A stretch of 57,279 nt of DNA from Lachnospiraceae bacterium (GTDB lineage: Bacteria; Bacillota; Clostridia; Lachnospirales; Lachnospiraceae): positions 1-57,279 of the forward strand of contig JAFWWB010000086.1 in assembly GCA_017518185.1 (NCBI GenBank). The letters run 5' to 3'. The translations under genes and the position numbers were made by a program. The notes under the pieces were generated by a model. It had not been told where the DNA came from. It ran no database searches and saw only the letters and a program-made list of their open reading frames with translations. This document shows, piece after piece, positions 8,929 to 17,377 of this stretch (its first letter is position 1; each line of letters starts with the position of its first letter).

Positions 8929-9927
8929 ATGTCAGCTGGTATTAGAGTAAATGTAAGTGATGAGAAGAATATTTTGAATTGGTTTACATCGCGAAAAGGT
9001 CAGAGGATCATTATCATATTCTGTTTTATGATCCTTCCGCTGCTTCTGCTTTTTACATTTACATATCTGCCGTTTGGCAAGATGGTGGGTTTTAGTTTTT
9101 ACAAGATGAAGTACATCGGAGAAAGAAAGTTTGTAGGTCTGAAAAACTATGCCAGAGTATTTACTGATCCGGACTATTTCAGATCGCTCAAGTTGAGCTT
9201 TTATTATATGGCCGGCTCTATGGTACAATTGGTGATTTCTCTGTATCTTGCAACAATATTGAGTTTTAAGATAAAAGGCGGGAATATATTTAAAGGATTT
9301 ATGTTCTTTCCGTATCTGATCAATGGTATAGCGGTTGGTTTTATCTTTAAATTCTTCTTCACACATGGTTTTGTGCTGGATACGGTTCTCGGGTGGTTTG
9401 GGTTCAAAGCAGATCAGCTGCCGTACTGGCTCCGTGATCAGGGAATCAATAACTGGTCACTTGTAGGGACATCCGTATGGAGATATTTTGGACAGAATAT
9501 GGTACTTTTTATCGGAGCGATCATGTCTGTTCCCGGGGATCTATACGAAGCAGCTATGCTGGATGGCTGTAATAAGTTTCAGCAGTTTTTCTATATCATC
9601 CTTCCGAATATCCGTACAGTACTGGTACTAAATGTGATCCTTTCGATCACAGGTTCGCTGAGTGCTTTTGAACCGCCATATGTTATTACGGGTGGTGCAA
9701 ACGGAACGGCTACTTATTTTGTAAAAATGCATGAAGTGGCACATACATCACAAAAGGTCGGACAGGCTTCGGCGATGGCGGTTGTTTTGCTGATCATTAT
9801 TCTGATCGCGACACTGGCACAGAAGCTGTTCTTCAAATATGTGTTCCATAATGCGGAAGATGATGGCCCGATGTTGAATGATCCAGGTAAAGATCGTGTT
9901 CTGAAGAGACGGAAAGGAGGTAGATGA
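8929..9927 (+). CDS. ABC sugar transporter permease (MalF/UgpA type)
   Basis: First membrane subunit of the importer. The N-terminus is cytoplasmic, with a first membrane span at about residues 25-48 and about five more after it. The cytoplasmic loop that contacts the ATPase is visible as EAAMLDGCNKFQQFFYIILP near residue 205. The length of 332 aa is normal. The next permease starts right at its stop. No ATP-binding subunit is encoded in the operon, so a shared MsmK/MsiK-type ATPase elsewhere is likely. Confidence 0.93.
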   Translation: MSAGIRVNVSDEKNILNWFTSRKGQRIIIIFCFMILPLLLLFTFTYLPFGKMVGFSFYKMKYIGERKFVGLKNYARVFTDPDYFRSLKLSFYYMAGSMVQLVISLYLATILSFKIKGGNIFKGFMFFPYLINGIAVGFIFKFFFTHGFVLDTVLGWFGFKADQLPYWLRDQGINNWSLVGTSVWRYFGQNMVLFIGAIMSVPGDLYEAAMLDGCNKFQQFFYIILPNIRTVLVLNVILSITGSLSAFEPPYVITGGANGTATYFVKMHEVAHTSQKVGQASAMAVVLLIIILIATLAQKLFFKYVFHNAEDDGPMLNDPGKDRVLKRRKGGR

Positions 9928-9929
9928 TC

Positions 9930-10784
9930 ATGGAAAAAGACAACAACATGAGTATCATCAAAAAAAGGATTCTCGGTATTTTGAAATATTCATCGTTGGC
10001 AATCTTTGCGTTTATTGCAGTGCTTCCGCTGGTTTCGGTACTGATAACAGCGCTGAAGAGCAATGAAGAATATGCAAGGACCAGTGTGATGTCTTTTCCT
10101 GAAAAGATCAATATCCAAAATTTTGCGGAAGCGATCAAAACGGCAAATATGGGTACTGCTTTTTTGAATTCCACAGTGATACTGATCGTGGTATTGCTGG
10201 TATCTACCATTATCGGAACGCAGCTGGCTTATGTTTTAAATCGTTTTAAATTTCGGGGAAACAGTCTGATCCGCAATCTCTTTCTGTTTGCGACGCTCCT
10301 GCCGGGAATAGCAATGCAGGTATCGGTTTATGAGATCATGACCAAACTGCAGCTGATCAATCATCTGTATGGCTATATCATCATGATGTGTGGGACGGAT
10401 GTGATTTCAATCTATGTATATATACAGTATTTTGAAAATATCCCGCAGTCACTGGATGAATCCGGAATTATGGATGGAGCAGGTTATTTTCGGATCTACT
10501 GGTCTATCCTTTTACCGCTTTTAAAACCGGCAATTGTTACCAGCTGTGTGTTGAAGGGGGTCAGCACATACAATGAATACTATTGTGCGAATCTGTATCT
10601 GCAGGATAAAACGAGATATGCAACGGTAGCAACTTCTCTTTATACTTTTGTCGGGCCACTGGGGAGTCAGTACAATATGATCTGCGCAGGCGTGATCATT
10701 TCGCTTTTGCCGGCGTTGATCGTTTTTATCACTTGTCAGAATCAGATTTATTCCGGACTGACTTCGGGAGCTGTGAAAGGATGA
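9930..10784 (+). CDS. ABC sugar transporter permease (MalG/UgpE type)
   Basis: Second membrane subunit of the mannoside importer, 284 aa with six predicted spans. Its ATPase-contact loop reads SLDESGIMDGAGYFRIYWSI, a normal EAA-type motif. AGGAGGT at 9915-9921 sits 8 nt before the ATG at 9930 but only 2 nt before one at 9924, so 9930 is preferred. It follows its partner permease without a gap and precedes the YesL-like gene by 3 bp. Confidence 0.92.
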   Translation: MEKDNNMSIIKKRILGILKYSSLAIFAFIAVLPLVSVLITALKSNEEYARTSVMSFPEKINIQNFAEAIKTANMGTAFLNSTVILIVVLLVSTIIGTQLAYVLNRFKFRGNSLIRNLFLFATLLPGIAMQVSVYEIMTKLQLINHLYGYIIMMCGTDVISIYVYIQYFENIPQSLDESGIMDGAGYFRIYWSILLPLLKPAIVTSCVLKGVSTYNEYYCANLYLQDKTRYATVATSLYTFVGPLGSQYNMICAGVIISLLPALIVFITCQNQIYSGLTSGAVKG

Positions 10785-10787
10785 TAT

Positions 10788-12158
10788 ATGATGAAAAATC
10801 CGGCTGGTGACAATGCGTATAACAGAGTAATGACCAGAGTATTTGATCTGATACTCATATCAGCTCTTGCCTTTCTCTTCAGTGCTCCGGTCATAACGGC
10901 AGGAGCGGCCTGGACAGCAGCTTGTGCATTGTTTATGAAGATGTCAAAGGGGCAGGAAGGAGCCATCGTTAAATCCTATTACAAAGAGTTTTGCGGCAAT
11001 CTGAAGGAGTCTGTCGGGGGATGGGTGATCAATCTGATGTTGATGGGGATCCTGACACTGGAATTATTTCTTACAAGAGATGATGCGCTGCAGTACGGTA
11101 TCATGATCGGACCGGTGATCTTATGTCTGGCGTACTTGTGCTGGTATCTGTGCCTGCGGGCGCGTTTTCGGGAAAATACGGTATCTGCGATTGTAAACGC
11201 ACTGAAATTTACGATGGCAAATCTTCCGGTCAGTCTTCTCAGCGGAGGTTCTATGATCTTTTGTATCATTATTCTGTTTCGGTGCCCAATCCTGATTTCA
11301 TTTCTCCCGGTAGCAGGGATCGCATGTTTTTTATATCTGCCATCCTGCCTGATCGGAAAGAAGATCGACGTATATATGAAAGAAAAAAATCTGGTACGGG
11401 AGAATGGGGGCGAAGAATCAGAAAGCGGGAGCTGTATGCAGGGAAATGTTGAAATGCTGACATCGTTATCCGCCAGAAGAACCGATATTTCAAAGATAGA
11501 TGGATTCTTTCATTATTTAAAAATGTATTTAGCAAATGAATGCAGAAAGCTTCGGGAAATGAAGAAAAAAGAAAAAATCGGATATCTTCTGACCTATTAT
11601 CGCGGAATCCTGTTGATGGGAGTGTTGTTGATCGCCGGCGTTCTGATGCTGACAGGCAGAAGTACTGCTGCATCCGAAAGTGAGATATTACGTATCGCTG
11701 TGATCAACAGCTACCACAGCAACGGACAGTCCGATCAGGAGATATCCGAAAAACTGTTTCGGAAAATGGCAGTGTATTCGCAGGAAACCTTTGCGGACGG
11801 AATCATAAGATATGACAGCAGTTATCAGATCGCGTATTCATTCGGAGGCCGTTATTACGGAAGCAGTGCGGCGAATGACAGTGATTACGATAAGTTTTTC
11901 CTGAATATACGCAATGGGTGGATCGATGTGGCGATCGTACCGCAGAGTTTTTTGGAATACTGTGATCTTCTGGGGGAAGTTTATGATGGAATTCCTCTGG
12001 ATATCAGTGATGGTAGTTTTGTACAGGAAGCCGGTATTGATTTTGTCGGGGATAATGCCGGGGAACGGTGTTATTTGATCCTGCCTTGCGGCGGAAAAAA
12101 CAGAGAAAATGCGGAACTATTGAAAAGCTATTTTGGAGAGGATAATAAAAAGAGATGA
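10788..12158 (+). CDS. YesL-like (DUF624) membrane protein fused to an extracytoplasmic domain
   Basis: Residues 1-200 resemble the DUF624/YesL family, which commonly accompanies family-1 sugar ABC importers: four to five membrane spans starting with a RVFDLILISALAFLFSAPVI-like segment. YesL proteins are usually about 200 aa, whereas this one is 456. The extra part has a charged cytoplasmic stretch (about 200-265), another membrane span (about 277-295, YYRGILLMGVLLIAGVLML), then about 160 residues outside the cell (AVINSYHSNGQSDQEISEKL ... WIDVAIVPQSF). That tail has a mixed alpha/beta look but I do not recognise it. It could sense substrate or contact the binding protein; this is inference. 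It overlaps manA by ATGA. Confidence 0.75.
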   Translation: MMKNPAGDNAYNRVMTRVFDLILISALAFLFSAPVITAGAAWTAACALFMKMSKGQEGAIVKSYYKEFCGNLKESVGGWVINLMLMGILTLELFLTRDDALQYGIMIGPVILCLAYLCWYLCLRARFRENTVSAIVNALKFTMANLPVSLLSGGSMIFCIIILFRCPILISFLPVAGIACFLYLPSCLIGKKIDVYMKEKNLVRENGGEESESGSCMQGNVEMLTSLSARRTDISKIDGFFHYLKMYLANECRKLREMKKKEKIGYLLTYYRGILLMGVLLIAGVLMLTGRSTAASESEILRIAVINSYHSNGQSDQEISEKLFRKMAVYSQETFADGIIRYDSSYQIAYSFGGRYYGSSAANDSDYDKFFLNIRNGWIDVAIVPQSFLEYCDLLGEVYDGIPLDISDGSFVQEAGIDFVGDNAGERCYLILPCGGKNRENAELLKSYFGEDNKKR

Positions 12159-13114
12159 AACAGGTCAGAAACAGTCTGATTCCGTTAAAACCGGTGCTTG
12201 TCAGCCGTGTATGGGGAGGGAAAAGACTGAAAACCGAATGGGGATATGAGAGTGAAAAAGACGAGGGTCTGGGGGAATGCTGGGCAGTGTCCTGCAATCA
12301 GCAGGTGGATAGTCTTGTAACGGATGGTTTTTATTCCGGAAAATATCTCTCACAACTGTGGAAGGAGGAGCCACAGCTCTTCGGAAAAAAAGAGAAGGAT
12401 GCCGAATTTCCGCTTCTGGTGAAGATGATCGATGCAAAGGGAGATCTGTCCATTCAGGTACATCCGGATGATGCCTATGCAGGAAAGCATGAACACAGTA
12501 AAGGGAAAAGAGAATGCTGGTATATTCTGGATTGTCCGGAGAATGCAGAACTGATCGTTGGAAATAATGCGACGGATCGTGAAGAATTCAACCGTATGAT
12601 CAAAGAAAAAAAGTGGGGGCAGTTATTGAAAAGAATCCCGGTGAAAACGGGGGATTTCCTGCAGATCGAGCCCGGAACGCTTCATGCGATCACATCCGGT
12701 GTTGAATTGTTGGAAGTACAACAGAACAGTGATGTGACTTATCGGATCTATGATTATGACCGGCAGGAAAATGGCAAGCCACGCGAGCTGCATCTCCGGC
12801 AGGGGATGGATGTAGCGATTGTTCCGGATATGTTTTCGGAAAAGAGCGTTATTCATACGGCCGGTCGGGATAATCTGCTGCAAAAACTTGTTTCCACGCC
12901 GGATTATACTATCTGGACGATCGGCATCAACGGAGTTGCTTCGATCGGACGGCTTACAGACAGTTTCCTGATCTGCAGCGTGATCAAAGGAAGCGGTCGG
13001 CTGAATGGTATAGAATTGGAAAAGGGAATGCATTTTATTGTTCCGAATGGGTATCCGATGGATCGGTTGGAAGGAAAGATGAGAATCAATCTTGCAGCCC
13101 CGGTATATGATTAA
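12155..13114 (+). CDS. manA: Mannose-6-phosphate isomerase, class I
   Basis: Zinc enzyme interconverting mannose 6-phosphate and fructose 6-phosphate, feeding mannose into glycolysis. Type I motifs are present: PVLVSRVWGGKRL at the N-terminus, LSIQVHPDDAYA with metal-binding Gln and His, GKRECWYIL with the metal-binding Glu, and EPGTLHAITSGVELLEVQQ with the second His. The length of 319 aa matches the short Bacillus-type enzymes. It is the last gene of the mannoside operon, overlapping the YesL-like gene. The phosphorylases release mannose 1-phosphate, so a phosphomannomutase encoded elsewhere must link them to this enzyme. Confidence 0.95.
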   Translation: MKQVRNSLIPLKPVLVSRVWGGKRLKTEWGYESEKDEGLGECWAVSCNQQVDSLVTDGFYSGKYLSQLWKEEPQLFGKKEKDAEFPLLVKMIDAKGDLSIQVHPDDAYAGKHEHSKGKRECWYILDCPENAELIVGNNATDREEFNRMIKEKKWGQLLKRIPVKTGDFLQIEPGTLHAITSGVELLEVQQNSDVTYRIYDYDRQENGKPRELHLRQGMDVAIVPDMFSEKSVIHTAGRDNLLQKLVSTPDYTIWTIGINGVASIGRLTDSFLICSVIKGSGRLNGIELEKGMHFIVPNGYPMDRLEGKMRINLAAPVYD

Positions 13115-13177
13115 GAATGGTTCCTTAATTGAAAATCATCCGGGTATGATATGCATTGACATTCTCCTAATTTTTTC

Positions 13178-13206
13178 TTGACATATTATATTTGATAAAA
13201 TATAAT
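13178..13206 (+). promoter_or_regulatory. Consensus sigma-A promoter of the redox operon
   Basis: TTGACA (13178-13183) and TATAAT (13201-13206) are both perfect matches with a 17-bp spacer, upstream of the glutathione peroxidase gene. A promoter this strong implies tight repression when not needed. Confidence 0.9.
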
Positions 13207-13208
13207 AT
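13183..13208. promoter_or_regulatory. Candidate OhrR operator
   Basis: ATATTATATTT (13183-13193) and AAATATAATAT (13198-13208) form a perfect 11-bp inverted repeat around GATA. It fills the spacer and covers the -10 box, so a bound dimer would block polymerase. An OhrR gene lies in the same operon, making autoregulation likely. A Fur/PerR-type protein is an alternative. Confidence 0.65.
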
Positions 13209-13242
13209 GGTCAAACCTAATGCCAAAAAGGAGGGCGTGACC

Positions 13243-13791
13243 ATGAACTTTTATGAACTGAGTGTTACTGCAGCGACGGGCGAAGAGATATCCATGAAGG
13301 ATTATGAAGGAAAAGTAGTGCTGATAGTGAATACGGCAACAGGCTGCGGATTTACTCCGCACTACAAAGACATTGAGGCTATGTTTGAGAAGTATCATGA
13401 CAAAGGTTTTGAAGTGATCGACGTGCCTTGCAACCAGTTTGCAGGCCAGACACCGGGGACGGATGAGGAGATCCACGAGTTCTGTCAGCTGAAGTATAAG
13501 ACGCAGTTTCCGCAGATGAAGAAGTCAGACGTGAACGGCGAGACAGCGATCCCTCTGTTTAAGTATCTGAAGGAGCAGAAAGGCTTTGAAGGATTCGGAA
13601 AAGGACCTGCTGCCCTTGCAATGAGTGCCATGCTCAAGAAGATCGATAAGGATTATAAGAACAATCCGGAGATCAAGTGGAACTTTACGAAATTTGTGGT
13701 AGACCGCAGCGGAAACGTGGTGGCAAGATTTGAGCCTACCGTTAAAATGGATACAGTGGATGCTTTTATAGAAGGACTGGTAAATGACTGA
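13243..13791 (+). CDS. Glutathione peroxidase family protein (BsaA type)
   Basis: Thiol peroxidase that reduces hydrogen peroxide or lipid hydroperoxides, in bacteria usually with thioredoxin. The start at 13243 is set by AAGGAGGG; a frame extending back to 13192 would begin inside the promoter. Motifs: IVNTATGCGFTPHY with the peroxidatic Cys in place of selenocysteine, the VIDVPCNQFAGQTPGT block with a second conserved Cys, and IKWNFTKFVVDRSGNVVARF. The length of 182 aa is slightly above typical, with an insertion near residues 115-135. It is first in the operon and its stop overlaps the radical SAM gene. Confidence 0.93.
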   Translation: MNFYELSVTAATGEEISMKDYEGKVVLIVNTATGCGFTPHYKDIEAMFEKYHDKGFEVIDVPCNQFAGQTPGTDEEIHEFCQLKYKTQFPQMKKSDVNGETAIPLFKYLKEQKGFEGFGKGPAALAMSAMLKKIDKDYKNNPEIKWNFTKFVVDRSGNVVARFEPTVKMDTVDAFIEGLVND

Positions 13792-14881
13792 TAACGAAAA
13801 GAAATTCGATATTCAGGCCTATATGACACGCGGAGTGGAGAGGATCGTTGCCGAATCGATCAGAGCGACATTTAAGAACCCACGTGAAAGCGCATATATG
13901 GTCCGGTTTGCGGCTGCGAGCAGGACAGCAGCAGGGAAACGTGAAAAAAGTGAAAGAGAAGGCCTGCATATTCCGCCTTTCCTGATCGCTAGTATAACCA
14001 GCAGCTGTAACCTGCATTGTGCCGGCTGTTATTCCAGATGCAATCAGGCTACGACTGATGATGAACCGGTACGTCAGCTTACGGACGAAGAGTGGGCTGT
14101 GATATTTGATGAAGCGGAGGAGCTTGGTGTCAGTTTTATCCTTTTAGCCGGAGGCGAACCCTTACTGCGTCATAAGGTGCTTGAAGCAGCCGGGAAAAAG
14201 CAGGAGATACTCTTTCCGGTATTTACTAACGGAACTTTTATAAATGAAAGGTATTTTGAACTTTTTGACGAGTGCCGGAATATCGTCCCTGTCATGAGCA
14301 TAGAGGGAAACAGGAAAACAACGGACAGAAGAAGAGGAGAAGGTGTCTATGACAGGCTGATGCGTAATATGGATGAACTTAAAAAACGTGGGCTTATCTT
14401 CGGAACATCGGTTACCGTGACAACGGAAAACTATGGGGAAGTAAGCTCGGAAGAATTCATCGGTATGTTGTCGGATAAAGGATGTAAGGCTGTCATATTC
14501 GTGGAATTCGTGCCTGTAACGGAAGATAGCGTTTCACTATCGCCGGGAGCAGAAGAAAGGGAGTTTATGAGGGACAGAGTGGAAAAACTGCGTAATGAGC
14601 ATCCGGAGATTGTTTTTGTTTCTTTTCCCGGAGATGAAAAAAGTTCAGGAGGCTGTATTGCAGCGGGACGCGGTTTTTTCCATATCAATTCCCATGGCGG
14701 TGCCGAACCGTGTCCGTTTTCTCCGTATTCTGACATCAACGTAAGGGATTCATCTTTAAAGGGGGCGCTGGAGTCCCGTTTGTTCCGTGCGATCATTGAA
14801 GTCGGACTGTTGAAGGATGATCACAACGGAGGCTGCGTTCTCTTTGAAAAAAGGGATCAGGTCATTGAGCTGTATAAATGA
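13784..14881 (+). CDS. Radical SAM protein of unknown substrate
   Basis: Binds a 4Fe-4S cluster and S-adenosylmethionine to start radical chemistry. The cluster motif is SCNLHCAGC (Cys75, Cys79, Cys82), followed by the SAM-binding LLAGGEPLL and a later VMSIEGNRKTTDRRRG segment, typical of the MoaA/SPASM-like group. The C-terminal part has CIAAGRGFFHINSHGG and EPCPFSPYSD, with two cysteines and one more near the end, so an auxiliary cluster is possible. The gene overlaps the peroxidase gene by 8 bp, so it belongs to the redox operon. It could mature a peptide or install a modification; the substrate cannot be deduced. Confidence 0.88.
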   Translation: MTDNEKKFDIQAYMTRGVERIVAESIRATFKNPRESAYMVRFAAASRTAAGKREKSEREGLHIPPFLIASITSSCNLHCAGCYSRCNQATTDDEPVRQLTDEEWAVIFDEAEELGVSFILLAGGEPLLRHKVLEAAGKKQEILFPVFTNGTFINERYFELFDECRNIVPVMSIEGNRKTTDRRRGEGVYDRLMRNMDELKKRGLIFGTSVTVTTENYGEVSSEEFIGMLSDKGCKAVIFVEFVPVTEDSVSLSPGAEEREFMRDRVEKLRNEHPEIVFVSFPGDEKSSGGCIAAGRGFFHINSHGGAEPCPFSPYSDINVRDSSLKGALESRLFRAIIEVGLLKDDHNGGCVLFEKRDQVIELYK

Positions 14882-14913
14882 AAGCAGACATAGTATTGAT
14901 ATGGAGGTGAGCT

Positions 14914-16110
14914 TTGCGGTACAGGAAAGATAAAAACGGAAACGATCTTTCGGTCCTGGGATACGGCTGTATGCGGTTTACTAAGAAAGGAAACCAGATA
15001 GATATCGATAAAGCGGAGAGGGAGATAATGGCTGCGTATCATGCAGGGGTGAACTATTTTGATACGGCGTATATCTACCCCGGAAGTGAGGCTGCTCTCG
15101 GTGAGATATTAGAGCGTAATGCCATCAGGGATAAAATATTTATCGCGACAAAACTACCCCAATATCTTATAAAAGACGGAAAGGGGATAGATAAGTACTT
15201 TAATGAGGAACTGTCGCGTCTGCGCACGGACCATATTGATTATTATCTGATGCATCATCTTACTGATGTTGATATGTGGGAGAAGCTGAAGGTTGTCGGG
15301 ATCCTGGACTGGATCAGGGAAAAGAAAAAGTCGGGGCAGATAAGGAATATCGGATTCTCCTATCACGGGAATACGGATAATTTCATCACGATACTGAACG
15401 ATCATGACTGGGACTTCTGCCAGGTACAATATAATTATCTGGACGAGCTTACACAGGCGGGAGTGAAGGGAGTAAAAGCTGCTGCTGCAAAGGGGATCCC
15501 TGTTGTGATAATGGAACCGCTCCGTGGCGGAAAGCTGGTCAATATGCTGCCGGCACAGGCAAAACGGATATTCGCGGAAGACGAGCATGGATGGTCACCG
15601 GCTGAATGGGCATTCAGATGGTTATATAACCAGCCCGAAGTGACGGTTGTGCTGTCAGGTATGAATTCTTCCGAAATGGTTGAAGAGAACGTAAGGACCG
15701 CAAGTGATATGAGCAGCGGAATGCTTACCGAAAAAGACCTTGAGCTGCTTGAGAGGGTGAAAAAGGCGATAAGGGAAAATGAAAAGGTAGGCTGTACGGG
15801 ATGCCGCTATTGTATGCCGTGTCCTAAGGGAGTAGATATCCCCGGTACTTTTGCATGTTACAATATGATGTATATCGAGAACAAAAAGGAAGGTCGTTTT
15901 CAGTTCGCCCAAACCGTCGGACTGACTAAGGAACCTGCTTTTGCAACCCAGTGTGTGGGCTGCGGAAAGTGTGAGAAGCATTGTCCCCAGTCTATTCCTA
16001 TCCGTGAGAAGCTTAAAGAAGCAGATAAGGCGCTCAGACCGCTGCCCTATAAACTGGGCATTGATATCGCAAGGAAATATATGTTCCGGTCAAGGAAAGA
16101 GAAAAAGTAA
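14914..16110 (+). CDS. Aldo-keto reductase with C-terminal 4Fe-4S domains
   Basis: Residues 1-285 form an aldo-keto reductase barrel with the catalytic tetrad visible: YFDTAYIYPGSE (Asp, Tyr), ATKLP (Lys) and YYLMHH (His). Residues 290-370 add a ferredoxin-like part with CTGCRYCMPCPKGVDIP and CVGCGKCEKHCPQSIPI, enough cysteines for two 4Fe-4S clusters. This domain order is a known clostridial type. Translation starts at TTG 14914, 5 nt after GGAGGTGA; the ATG at 14901 is out of frame. The gene sits in the OhrR operon, so it may detoxify reactive carbonyls formed from lipid peroxides (inference). Confidence 0.92.
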   Translation: MRYRKDKNGNDLSVLGYGCMRFTKKGNQIDIDKAEREIMAAYHAGVNYFDTAYIYPGSEAALGEILERNAIRDKIFIATKLPQYLIKDGKGIDKYFNEELSRLRTDHIDYYLMHHLTDVDMWEKLKVVGILDWIREKKKSGQIRNIGFSYHGNTDNFITILNDHDWDFCQVQYNYLDELTQAGVKGVKAAAAKGIPVVIMEPLRGGKLVNMLPAQAKRIFAEDEHGWSPAEWAFRWLYNQPEVTVVLSGMNSSEMVEENVRTASDMSSGMLTEKDLELLERVKKAIRENEKVGCTGCRYCMPCPKGVDIPGTFACYNMMYIENKKEGRFQFAQTVGLTKEPAFATQCVGCGKCEKHCPQSIPIREKLKEADKALRPLPYKLGIDIARKYMFRSRKEKK

Positions 16111-16130
16111 GTATCTGAGAGGAGATGAAG

Positions 16131-16565
16131 ATGGCGCAGGAATATGAACAGCTTTTACTGAAAAACCAATTATGCTTCCCCATGTATGCCTGCGGAAGGA
16201 AGATCGTTGCGGCTTATACTCCGTATCTGAAACCGCTGGGGCTGACTTATACACAGTATATCGTGTTCATGGTCCTGTGGGAAAAAGAAAAAGTGAACGT
16301 AGGACAGCTCGGGAGCATACTCCATCTGGATGCAGGGACACTTACGCCTCTGCTCAAGCATCTTGAAAAAGAAGGGTATATCACCAGGGCAAGGTCGAAA
16401 GAGGATGAGCGCGTTACCATAGTGAGTATCACAAAGAAGGGAAATGAGCTTAAAGAGAAGTGCAGGGATATCCCGCTTAAGCTCGCCGCGAAGGGATCGT
16501 CGCTTTCCGAAGAAGAAGCCGGCGAGTTATACAGGCTTCTGTATAAGTATCTGGAGGTTATATGA
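16131..16565 (+). CDS. ohrR: OhrR-type MarR family redox repressor
   Basis: Winged-helix repressor that senses organic hydroperoxides. With the start at 16131, the sensing cysteine falls at residue 15 (LLLKNQLCFPMYACGR), the same position as in Bacillus OhrR. An ATG at 16125 is too close to the GAGGAGA site. The MarR core follows: LGLTYTQYIVFMVLWEKEKV, the recognition region LHLDAGTLTPLLKHLEKEGY and the wing RSKEDERVTIVSIT. An extra Cys19 nearby and a further Cys in EKCRDIPL could give disulfide sensing. It lies inside the operon it probably controls through the palindrome at 13183. Confidence 0.93.
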   Translation: MAQEYEQLLLKNQLCFPMYACGRKIVAAYTPYLKPLGLTYTQYIVFMVLWEKEKVNVGQLGSILHLDAGTLTPLLKHLEKEGYITRARSKEDERVTIVSITKKGNELKEKCRDIPLKLAAKGSSLSEEEAGELYRLLYKYLEVI

Positions 16566-17269
16566 ATTCAATGCCTTCGATAAGGAAAACAGTGAGCATT
16601 ATCCTGAAGCTTATCACCGTCATTTCGGCGGTAACAGGAACATTTATCAGTGCATATGCAGGGCGGGCTTCTTTCATGGGCGGAAGCCGTGTCTTCATGT
16701 ACTTTACTATACAGTCCAATATACTTATCGCCCTGATCTGTGCGGTGGGAGTCCTGCTTCTGTTAGGAAGAAAAAAGACCGGCAGAGCCTGGTATGTCAT
16801 CAAATTTGTCGGAACCGTCTCGATCACATTGACAGGAGTGGTCTTTGCGGTGCTTCTTGCACCGCTTCTCGGGGCGGATGCATGGAACATCCAGAATACC
16901 CTGACGCATCTGGTGGTACCGGTGGCGGCTGTAGCTGATATGTTTGCGGTCACAGGATCCGGAATGCTCAAAAGAAAGGATGTGGTCTACGTGATCATCC
17001 CGCCGCTCCTGTATGCGATATATGCCGGCATAGGTTATGCAAAGGGATGGGAATTTGCTTCGGGAGCTAATTACCCGTACTTTTTCCTGAACTGGGGCAG
17101 CCCCGCCGGTGCCTTCGGATTCAGCAATGAGCTGCCGTTTCTGGGAACGGTATGGTGGATCCTTTTGCTGCTGCTCTTTTTGACGGGGGTCGGGCATGCA
17201 TACATTTCTGTCATAAGGGCTGTCGAAAAGCTTTACGCCTCACGAAAACCATCTTCGACGGATATTTGA
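16562..17269 (+). CDS. Pr6Pr family integral membrane protein
   Basis: A 235-aa protein with about six membrane spans and the family's small conserved stretches: FMYFTIQSNIL near residue 47, NTLTHLVVPVAAVADM near residue 118, and a late YPYFFLNWGSPAGAFGF block. The biochemical role of the family is poorly defined. It overlaps the ohrR stop codon (ATGA at 16562) and is the last gene before a strong terminator, so it belongs to the redox operon. A role in membrane defence is possible but only by association. Confidence 0.85.
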   Translation: MNSMPSIRKTVSIILKLITVISAVTGTFISAYAGRASFMGGSRVFMYFTIQSNILIALICAVGVLLLLGRKKTGRAWYVIKFVGTVSITLTGVVFAVLLAPLLGADAWNIQNTLTHLVVPVAAVADMFAVTGSGMLKRKDVVYVIIPPLLYAIYAGIGYAKGWEFASGANYPYFFLNWGSPAGAFGFSNELPFLGTVWWILLLLLFLTGVGHAYISVIRAVEKLYASRKPSSTDI

Positions 17270-17292
17270 TGTGTTATCTTCTTTATAAGCCG

Positions 17293-17330
17293 AAAGATCC
17301 GGTATGCATAAGGCAGATCCGGATCTTTTT
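17293..17330 (+). terminator. Rho-independent terminator of the redox operon
   Basis: AAAGATCCGG (17293-17302) pairs perfectly with CCGGATCTTT (17319-17328), followed by further Ts. It ends the operon that starts at 13178. Confidence 0.9.
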
Positions 17331-17334
17331 GCAT

Positions 17335-17363
17335 TTGACAGAATTGTACTGCAAAAATATAAT
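17335..17363 (+). promoter_or_regulatory. Consensus sigma-A promoter
   Basis: TTGACA (17335-17340) and TATAAT (17358-17363) match perfectly with a 17-bp spacer, directly after the terminator. It would drive the Dabb gene at 17580 through a leader of about 210 nt that holds a probable gene remnant. Confidence 0.85.
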
Positions 17364-17377
17364 GAACGTATTTGATC

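Noticed and set aside
13192-13242. Longer N-terminus for the glutathione peroxidase
   Set aside because: The extension would start inside the promoter and operator, and the AAGGAGGG site fits the ATG at 13243.
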